Made by a program: the position numbers and the translations under genes. A DNA stretch of 20,587 nt from a virus: the IMG/VR virus record IMGVR_UViG_3300043427_003208, positions 1 to 20,587 of that record. One strand, 5' to 3'. How positions within the stretch are numbered: the first letter of the stretch is position 1; every line of letters starts with the position of its first letter. Below, piece after piece: positions 7,809 to 14,546 of this stretch. Under the pieces are notes generated by a model. The model did no database searches, was not told the origin of the DNA, and was given only the letters and a program-made list of their open reading frames with translations.

Positions 7809-9475
7809 CACTTTAATTCAAGCAGTACTGACTCTGGGTTTCCGTATATTCTTCCATCTATAGCAATTTTATGTGTAGGAATATATTTTGCAATCAATTC
7901 AGGCCAAGTAGTTCCCATTTCATCATGGAATTCAATGGCAATATATTTGAAATCTGCAAAGCAAGTTGCATTTTCTAGTATATTTCTTTCAGCACCTTCA
8001 ATATCAATCTTCAGGAAATCATACTTAGGAAGATTTTCCAGAGTTGTTGTTGGAATATCATTAAATTGAACAGTATGACTATCGGAATGCATATTATAAC
8101 CACCCACATTTCCATCAGATTGACCCAATGAAATGAAGTCTGCACCATAATAAAGTGCTTTATTAATTACTTTAATACGATACTCATTCTTAAATCTATC
8201 TTGGATGAAGTTGAAGTTCACTGACACTGGTTCCAAAATCAAAGCAGTTTCTAGTGATGGGATTTTTTCAAACATGATTCTGGGAACTTCCCCTGTACAT
8301 CCACCTACATCTAGGATTGATTTAACTTGCCTTTCTTTAAGGAATTCAATGATGCCGACATAAAATGGGCGATTAGACCACTCATCATTGGTATAAAAAA
8401 TATGACCCTCTAAAGATTCAGTGGGGTATCCTTCAAAAGCAGGAAATTGCTCTTGTACTGGTTTTGGTTCTTCTTTTACGTCATCAATACCAATAAAATT
8501 CAATACAAATTCTTTGGATACTTTAACCAAGTATGCTGCATTATCTTGATAACCAAAGGTAATTAGATAATCACCCTTATACTCAACCATACCTACAGCA
8601 AACTCAATCTCAGCATTCATAAATGAGAACTGCCTTGAGACTTTTACAATGTTCCAGTCTTTATCCCAAACAACGAATCGATGACGATAAACACCATCTT
8701 TTCTTCCTGCGGCGCTCTTAGTGAGATAAGTTTCATGAGTCAAACAGAATCTATAGTTATCTCCAAGAGGAATAATCTGCGAACCACCACGAAGATCAAT
8801 GGTGCCAAAATCTTTCCAATCCCTTCTTAGGACAGTTTCTGTAGTATTCGTATCAATATTATATCTAACGATTTCAGTACCATTTGTCCATTTTACATAG
8901 TGATATGGCATATCAAGAATAGGCATCCAATTCTTGTTGCAATATTCTTGATCAGGTGGCGGTGCAGGAATACGATGTTGACTGACTTCCTTTACACCAT
9001 TTTCAGTGAATTCAATTTCAGAAAGTTCCATACGACCAGTTCCAATCGTATCTAGATCTCTTCTTACTCCAGTTATATAAAGTTTATCATCCCAACGAAC
9101 GATACGGCAATCTTCCAGACCAACGAATTCCCAAAGTTCTTTATCTGGGAATGATGAAGTATCAATATGATGATAAGACCTGATACTCATATCATCATTC
9201 ATCTCACACATGATATTCCAAGTGCGAAGACGCAAATCATTTTCTGGATGAATATAAACTAGTGGACCCCAAGGGTGCTCAAACTTTCTCTTTTCGGAAT
9301 GGTAAAGAGTATAATTGATATTTCTAAGATTAACTAATAACTTATCTCCATCAACATAAATTGAAGGGTTTGTAAGTGCAGGACCCTTAATTTCATTTGA
9401 TGGGATGATTAATGGGTGAATAGTTCCTTCGTTTTGAATCGCGAGTTTTACGAAATTCAACTCATCTACTGCCAT
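7808..9475 (-). CDS. Beta-propeller (GH130/GH43-like) + FkbM methyltransferase fusion
   Basis: Residues ~15-330 of this 555-aa protein look like a five-bladed propeller of the GH43/GH130 or related phosphorylase/mannosyltransferase type. Spaced blade motifs are NPSIYVDG (36-43), LEDCRIVRWDD (120-130), NKNWMPI (180-186), RGGSQII (229-235) and EFAVGM (291-296). A Pro/Glu-rich linker (~331-350) leads to an FkbM-type methyltransferase with ILDVGGCTGE (387-396), LEPVS (414-418) and FLKIDIEGAE (487-496). The propeller half may cleave or form a glycosidic bond; its catalytic acids cannot be assigned here. The gene is first in the six-gene overlapping operon, after a 49-base gap with candidate promoters. 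No strong Shine-Dalgarno precedes the ATG at 9475. Confidence 0.8.
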   Translation of the reverse strand: MAVDELNFVKLAIQNEGTIHPLIIPSNEIKGPALTNPSIYVDGDKLLVNLRNINYTLYHSEKRKFEHPWGPLVYIHPENDLRLRTWNIMCEMNDDMSIRSYHHIDTSSFPDKELWEFVGLEDCRIVRWDDKLYITGVRRDLDTIGTGRMELSEIEFTENGVKEVSQHRIPAPPPDQEYCNKNWMPILDMPYHYVKWTNGTEIVRYNIDTNTTETVLRRDWKDFGTIDLRGGSQIIPLGDNYRFCLTHETYLTKSAAGRKDGVYRHRFVVWDKDWNIVKVSRQFSFMNAEIEFAVGMVEYKGDYLITFGYQDNAAYLVKVSKEFVLNFIGIDDVKEEPKPVQEQFPAFEGYPTESLEGHIFYTNDEWSNRPFYVGIIEFLKERQVKSILDVGGCTGEVPRIMFEKIPSLETALILEPVSVNFNFIQDRFKNEYRIKVINKALYYGADFISLGQSDGNVGGYNMHSDSHTVQFNDIPTTTLENLPKYDFLKIDIEGAERNILENATCFADFKYIAIEFHDEMGTTWPELIAKYIPTHKIAIDGRIYGNPESVLLELK

Positions 9476-9496
9476 AAAAATATGAATAATTTTTTG

Positions 9497-9504
9497 TATT
9501 TATT
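9497..9504 (-). promoter_or_regulatory. Late-type promoter word AATAAATA upstream of the glycan operon
   Basis: The gap 9476-9524 on the minus strand contains AATAAATA, a one-base variant of the T4 late consensus that fits NATAAATA, 21 bases before the ATG at 9475. A sigma70-like extended -10 (TGCTATAAT) lies slightly further upstream at about 9510-9518. No terminator hairpin is visible between the 244-aa gene and this operon, so read-through is possible. Confidence 0.45.
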
Positions 9505-9524
9505 TGTTTATTATAGCACGGTTT

Positions 9525-10259
9525 TTAAAATAATGTAGAAAATGAGTATCCAACAGCAGGAGGTCTTGGTCCACCAAAACTTGCAACTATAAGAGAGTGA
9601 CGAGCAGAAATTGCAGAAGTCGTAGCATCAAAACCACCAGTAGTATCTCCTACAGTTGTGCTACGAGCAACAGCAATCGATCCGTCAGCACCTGATGTTG
9701 ATGTGCTTTGTCCAATTTCGGTCATCGCAGTTGGACCAGTTGTATATTCTTGAGAACTCCAAGTGACTTCCTGACCACCAATACAAAGCATAAGTTCCAA
9801 ATAATCATCAGCAGTATCTGTTAAAAAACTTCTGGTATACCCACCTGTTGTTACATTTCCCGATGCTCCTGTTGCAAGAGTGTTTACGGAAGTTCCTGCT
9901 ATTGGATTAGTAAGATCTTGGCCACTTATTCTTACAACATATCCAAAAGCAAGGTTTGGGAATTGTTCACCTGTCACAGCACCAAATACAAAACTTGGGT
10001 TAGTTGCACCTCTTTTAATCCATGCCATCAGACCAGAACCAATTGATTGTGCGTTTGTGTTTGTGTTTCCAGTTACTGAGGTTCTGTTTATGATTTCCCA
10101 ATCGGCAGGAATAGAAGGAATTGTTGCTCCACGAAAAGAAATACAAGCAACTAAAAGGTCATCAGTCGTTGCTCCAGTGGGTGCGTTAAGAGTTAATGAT
10201 CCGTTAGTTGTAGTTGTTTTTGTTGCAACTGTTGATATAGTTTGATAAGCAATTGCCAT
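9525..10259 (-). CDS. Probable virion appendage protein, Thr/Ser/Gly-rich, 244 aa
   Basis: The protein is rich in Thr, Ser, Gly and Ala with a beta-strand pattern throughout (for example NGSLTLNAPTGATTDDLLV at 19-37 and RHSLIVASFGG at 220-230). It has no signal peptide or membrane segment. The composition and the position at the end of the fibre gene block suggest a small tail-fibre or adhesin-like structural protein; similar short proteins occur in marine phage fibre clusters. I do not recognise a specific domain. The conserved-looking core has single aromatic residues (W54, W80, F90, F92) and a C-terminal AVGYSFSTLF. It starts 18 bases after the stop of the repeat fibre gene. Alternative role: fibre chaperone, though the composition argues for a structural part. 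Confidence 0.75.
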   Translation of the reverse strand: MAIAYQTISTVATKTTTTNGSLTLNAPTGATTDDLLVACISFRGATIPSIPADWEIINRTSVTGNTNTNAQSIGSGLMAWIKRGATNPSFVFGAVTGEQFPNLAFGYVVRISGQDLTNPIAGTSVNTLATGASGNVTTGGYTRSFLTDTADDYLELMLCIGGQEVTWSSQEYTTGPTAMTEIGQSTSTSGADGSIAVARSTTVGDTTGGFDATTSAISARHSLIVASFGGPRPPAVGYSFSTLF

Positions 10260-10277
10260 AATATTATCTAAGTATAA

Positions 10278-11660
10278 TTATCTCGGAACTAAACGTAATG
10301 CTACTGTTACTCTTGTAACTGTGGTTGCAGAAGCAACATTAAATTCTAACACATCTCTTGCAGAAAGAGTAGTAGTCCAAGAAGATAATGTCAAATCCTC
10401 CGCTTTTTGTGCTGCAGATAAAGTGGGTGGTTCTGTACCATCAATATTAGTAAATGTTGGAAAGTTTGTGTAAGTTGCTCTGTTTACATCAACTACAATA
10501 CTTCCTGATTGATCTGCTAAAATTGTCCAACCAGTAACTGTATAATTTCCATCTATTACAACATAACCTTTAGACCCAGTAGTGATTACTGATCCACCAC
10601 CATCAATTACAAAATTCAGTGTTCTTGTATTTGAAACAAATGAAGCATTTTGCGAAGCATCAAATTGCAATACATCGTTAGCAGAACCACCAGCAGCAGG
10701 AAGAGTAATTGTGTAGTCTGAAGTAATTGATGCTGGTGCAGTAATAGCAGCATAGTTAGAATTATCTGCATCCATAAATCTCAATGGAGCATCATCGAGA
10801 ATTCTTACAAATCCAGTTCCGTTAGGATTTAAATCAATATTTCCGTTTGCGTTTGTAGATGAAACCTCATTACCGTTAATTGTAATATTATCAACTGCTA
10901 GAATTGTAAGAGTTCCAACTGAAGTCAAAGAAGAGTTAACAACTCCACTTCCGAGTGTTGTTGATGTAAGAACTGAGGTGCTATTGATCTTATAATCACC
11001 ACCAGTTGCTACATTAACTCCTCCAGTAATAGAAATAACGTCAGTAGTTTTATTATAAGTTAATCCAGCATCTCCACCAAAAACTCCACCATCATTAAAC
11101 TGAACTTGAGTATCGGATCCACCAGGATTACCGCTTGCTCCTAACGAGTCATCCTCCCAAGCGAGTGTGGCAGTAGTATCAGTTCTTGTGGAAATCTTTA
11201 ATACTTGACCAGAAGTTCCAATTGTATCGGGAAGAGTATAAAGTCTATCGGCAGTAACTGTTGCTGGTGCTTGAAATGCAATGTAATTACTACTGTCAGA
11301 ATCTGCTAGTCTTAAATCTCCCTGTGCTCCAATAGTTAAATTAGTCCCATCAGTTGTTAAATTCGTGGCACCAGCAAAGGAACCACCACTATTATATTGG
11401 ATTTGACTTGTAGAACCTCCAGGAGAAGCAGAAACTGTCGCCCAACTTGTAGTTCCACTTCCATCAGTTTTTAAATATTGATCAGGTGTTCCATCATCTG
11501 CAGGTAGTGTAAAAGTATATGCAGTTCCTACTGTATCAGGAACTTTAATATCAATATGAGCACTTTCATCAGCATCTAATAATCTAATCTTCGCTCCAGT
11601 ATTACTTACACCAAGTACTTCTGGATTTTTAAGTATTTGACCTCTAGATAATTCAGCCAT
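10278..11660 (-). CDS. Tail-fibre-like protein with internal repeats, 460 aa
   Basis: A repeated module occurs three times: IRLLDADESAHIDIKVP (26-42), LRLADSDSSNYIAFQAP (116-132) and LRFMDADNSNYAAITAP (293-309). Each is followed after about 10 residues by a YTFTLP, LYTLP or YTITLP strand. A second module occurs twice (SQIQYNSGGSFAGATNL at 85-101 and TQVQFNDGGVFGGDAGL at 184-200). The C-terminal ~110 residues (GSIVVDVNRATYTNFP; LSSWTTTLSARDVLEFNV) match a terminal domain common in phage fibres. This is a trimeric-fibre style protein. I place the start at the ATG at 11660 (MAELSRGQIL), because it overlaps the upstream stop as TAATG; an in-frame ATG at 11681 would add seven unlikely residues inside the upstream gene. 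Confidence 0.88.
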   Translation of the reverse strand: MAELSRGQILKNPEVLGVSNTGAKIRLLDADESAHIDIKVPDTVGTAYTFTLPADDGTPDQYLKTDGSGTTSWATVSASPGGSTSQIQYNSGGSFAGATNLTTDGTNLTIGAQGDLRLADSDSSNYIAFQAPATVTADRLYTLPDTIGTSGQVLKISTRTDTTATLAWEDDSLGASGNPGGSDTQVQFNDGGVFGGDAGLTYNKTTDVISITGGVNVATGGDYKINSTSVLTSTTLGSGVVNSSLTSVGTLTILAVDNITINGNEVSSTNANGNIDLNPNGTGFVRILDDAPLRFMDADNSNYAAITAPASITSDYTITLPAAGGSANDVLQFDASQNASFVSNTRTLNFVIDGGGSVITTGSKGYVVIDGNYTVTGWTILADQSGSIVVDVNRATYTNFPTFTNIDGTEPPTLSAAQKAEDLTLSSWTTTLSARDVLEFNVASATTVTRVTVALRLVPR

Positions 11661-14539
11661 TATGCCTGTGCCTCCGTCCATCTAAGAACAAGATCTACCG
11701 TTGCTGCCTGAGAGTTATTATTTGTAATATAGAAAACAACAACTTCAGGTCCGTCTGGATATGTGCTATTTCCGCCGATAATTGAGTTTTGAACTTCTTT
11801 AATCGTACTTAAGTCAAAAGTATTTGTTCCAGAAGTAGACAGATACTGGAATAACACTTCTCCATCAGTTGGAGCAGTTGTGGTATCAACAATACCCCCT
11901 GCCGCTGCAATCTGAGCAAATGATGGTTGGAATACTGTTGCACCACCAATAGAATAAGTATTTGCGTTTGCCCATGTTACGGCACCAATATTAGTTGGAT
12001 TCAAAATGGCAGAAATCTGTAAGTTTCTAGAAGAAACGTTATTAACTTCCAAGGATCTGAAATTAATTTGGGAACGATTTAGAACTTCTCTTTCGCCAAG
12101 TGATCCAGGTAAAGTATTGGAAACTGATGGGGCAGGTCTAAACATCAGTACAGTTTCTGAGGAGTTTCCCGCAATTGAAATGCCAGTTCTTGCATAGTTG
12201 AACAAATAACCAGTATCTTGATCGAATCCACCATCCATAATTACAGCAGAACCCCAGTGCGAAATCGTTGGAGCACAAGAAGTATTCAAGAGAATGACAC
12301 TTGAACCTGATGGATGATCGTAAGATTCAGTAGAACCACGGAATGTTCTTGAAGCACCTGCTAAGTATTGAGTGTAAGAAGTTGCTGTTGTTACACCAGT
12401 CAAAGTGTTTCCACTCTTTCCAGTATAAGATAACATTTCATGACGAATTGTTCCAGACTGATTACTTGTAATCATTACATAACCAGTTGCAATTCCTACA
12501 GGAGTTGGAAATCTAGATGCATCATTCAAAATTAAAGATGTGGTAGAAATGCCAGTATTTACAGATAACTTATCAATTGCAGCTGTATTGGAAACCTCAT
12601 AACGAGCAGGAAGGTTTCCAGATCTCATATATGCTTCATCGTTGATATTATTATTCTTCATACGATGAACGGTCACAAATTCACCAGCAGGACCACGAAG
12701 CATAAAGTCAATGAATCCAGCACCATACCAAGAATATTGAATTCCAAGCATCTGCATCTTGGATAGATCAATATTAAATCCTGATGGAGTATCACTTCCA
12801 TCAATACGGTCCATATTAAACTTACTCTGAGGAACTCTAAGTTCTCTTACAATTGTGGGTTTAACACCCGTTACTGTGACTCCACGATTTTCTGGGTTTA
12901 TGGAGAGTGATGTATCGCTTGTAATTGTAGTTACAACATAAGATTGACCACGAATTACAATCTTATCACCAACCTTAAGTTGTTCAGTAAATCTTGTATT
13001 TGTTCCCGTAACTGCCTGAGAACCATTATTAACTGCGACTGTTCCTGCAAGTTGGAATGTGGAAGATCTTCTTACAACTGCAAGTTCTTGTCCATCATAT
13101 TCCCAGAACATTCCATCATTATCATCAAATAATCCGCAACGGATTGAAGATCCATACCACTTGGTAATAGCAATTCTAGGTTGTGCTTCGAGAACTGCAG
13201 TTGCTACTGTTGGTGCAGGATCTCCAGCAGCAACAGTAAATGAACTATCAGTTATAATTGCTTTTACGACATAAGTTCCGTTATAATTTGCTGAGGTAAT
13301 TCCGTATAATTTAATTGTCGCACCAGCTTGAAGTCCGTGAGGAAGTTGTGTTGTAATCGTAATATCTGGTGCTGAATATGTTACAGATTGAATGTCGAAA
13401 ATTGGATTGAATAGAGTTCCTGTTGAGAATAGAGTTCCTTTTCCTGACTGATAACGGAAATATCTTTTCGTTTGTCTCTTTGCCTCAAGACCATGAATGG
13501 GCAAGAATGGACCCATCAAAACTCCACCATCAAATGGGCGATGGACAAAGAAACTATCATTAACTGCATAAACTGAAATATTAGTTGTCGTGATAGCACC
13601 GTTTGTTACTGTTTGTCCAGCATCATAAGTTACAGTATCTCCATCAATAATTTCCCTTACAAAAAATCTTCCTTCGTGTGCTTGTGCTCCAGCAGTTGTA
13701 TCGACAATTAAGAGTGGAGAACCAGGAACAAGTCCATGTGGAGCTGAGAAATTAACCGTTACAATACCTCCAGCACCATCACCACTCATCGATGAGAGTG
13801 ACATAGGAGTTCCTGCATATACTCCACCTTCTTTTACTTGAGAATATACATTATAAATTGAACCAGTAGCAATACTTCCTTTTGCAAGATAATCAAATGT
13901 TGTGGTTCCGTTTGTTGCAATTACAACAAATATTCCGTCCGCAAGAGTATTGTTGGTTCCAGTAACTGATACTGGTGTTCCAACGGCAAGTGCTTGTCCA
14001 GATTCTACTGTAACTCTTATAGTTGAATATGTTGCAGCACCTAGAGATGCAATATCTGTAACGGTAAGACTTTGCCCAGGAAACTCATAAAACGAAGGAA
14101 TGTTGCGATTTAGACCAATTGACTGCCATTTTGTATTCTGTAGTCCATATTCAAAGTCAGCATCAATAAGAGATTGTGGATTAGCGGTTCTAATTCTTTC
14201 AATTGCATCAGTTCCAAAATCATATGGACGAACTTTTAATCCCTTTTGTTCATCATTAATAAAGATTGTGAGTTCGTCTGTATCAGACATCCCAGTGGTG
14301 TCATAATCCAATAACAACTCTGTATATCCATCAGTAGAATATTCCCAATCAGCATCTGTTACTGGTAAAGGATAATAAGTTGTCGTAAATCCTTTACCTG
14401 GATCTACTTGATTGGCAATAATAACTCCATCAGTAGCATTAATAATCAGCAGAATATCATTCTGAGTATGCCTATCAGAAACAATAATTTTCTTTTGGGC
14501 AGCAATAAAACGATATCTTTCTTCTTTTTTCTTTGCCAT
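11660..14539 (-). CDS. Large virion structural protein (cyanophage tail/baseplate-fibre type), 959 aa
   Basis: It begins MAKKKEERYRFIAAQKKIIV and lacks a signal peptide. Stretches such as NPQSLIDADFEYGLQNTKWQ (120-139), RCGLFDDNDGMFWEYDG (467-483) and VVRRSSTFQL (488-497) are of a type I associate with a large structural protein conserved in T4-like cyanophages. At least three beta modules share an HGL-x-x-G-type turn or its equivalent: AVGTPVSVTG (185-194), HGLVPGSPLLIV (268-279) and HGLQAGATIKLYG (401-413). The protein is probably part of the baseplate-fibre or tail appendage. It starts 7 bases after the collagen-like gene stop, with GGAG 12 bases before the ATG as a weak ribosome site, and its stop overlaps the next start as TAATG. 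The exact location in the virion cannot be told from sequence. Confidence 0.85.
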   Translation of the reverse strand: MAKKKEERYRFIAAQKKIIVSDRHTQNDILLIINATDGVIIANQVDPGKGFTTTYYPLPVTDADWEYSTDGYTELLLDYDTTGMSDTDELTIFINDEQKGLKVRPYDFGTDAIERIRTANPQSLIDADFEYGLQNTKWQSIGLNRNIPSFYEFPGQSLTVTDIASLGAATYSTIRVTVESGQALAVGTPVSVTGTNNTLADGIFVVIATNGTTTFDYLAKGSIATGSIYNVYSQVKEGGVYAGTPMSLSSMSGDGAGGIVTVNFSAPHGLVPGSPLLIVDTTAGAQAHEGRFFVREIIDGDTVTYDAGQTVTNGAITTTNISVYAVNDSFFVHRPFDGGVLMGPFLPIHGLEAKRQTKRYFRYQSGKGTLFSTGTLFNPIFDIQSVTYSAPDITITTQLPHGLQAGATIKLYGITSANYNGTYVVKAIITDSSFTVAAGDPAPTVATAVLEAQPRIAITKWYGSSIRCGLFDDNDGMFWEYDGQELAVVRRSSTFQLAGTVAVNNGSQAVTGTNTRFTEQLKVGDKIVIRGQSYVVTTITSDTSLSINPENRGVTVTGVKPTIVRELRVPQSKFNMDRIDGSDTPSGFNIDLSKMQMLGIQYSWYGAGFIDFMLRGPAGEFVTVHRMKNNNINDEAYMRSGNLPARYEVSNTAAIDKLSVNTGISTTSLILNDASRFPTPVGIATGYVMITSNQSGTIRHEMLSYTGKSGNTLTGVTTATSYTQYLAGASRTFRGSTESYDHPSGSSVILLNTSCAPTISHWGSAVIMDGGFDQDTGYLFNYARTGISIAGNSSETVLMFRPAPSVSNTLPGSLGEREVLNRSQINFRSLEVNNVSSRNLQISAILNPTNIGAVTWANANTYSIGGATVFQPSFAQIAAAGGIVDTTTAPTDGEVLFQYLSTSGTNTFDLSTIKEVQNSIIGGNSTYPDGPEVVVFYITNNNSQAATVDLVLRWTEAQA

Positions 14540-14546
14540 AAGTTAT

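Noticed and set aside
11661-11681. Fibre gene start at 11681 (adds MDGGTGI)
   Set aside because: The ATG at 11660 overlaps the upstream stop as TAATG and begins the conserved-looking MAELSRGQIL; the longer start would intrude into the neighbouring gene.
9880-14306. Plus-strand open frames over the structural genes (for example 9880-10245, 12006-12197, 13059-13274)
   Set aside because: They lie fully opposite well-supported minus-strand genes and show no domain or coupling.
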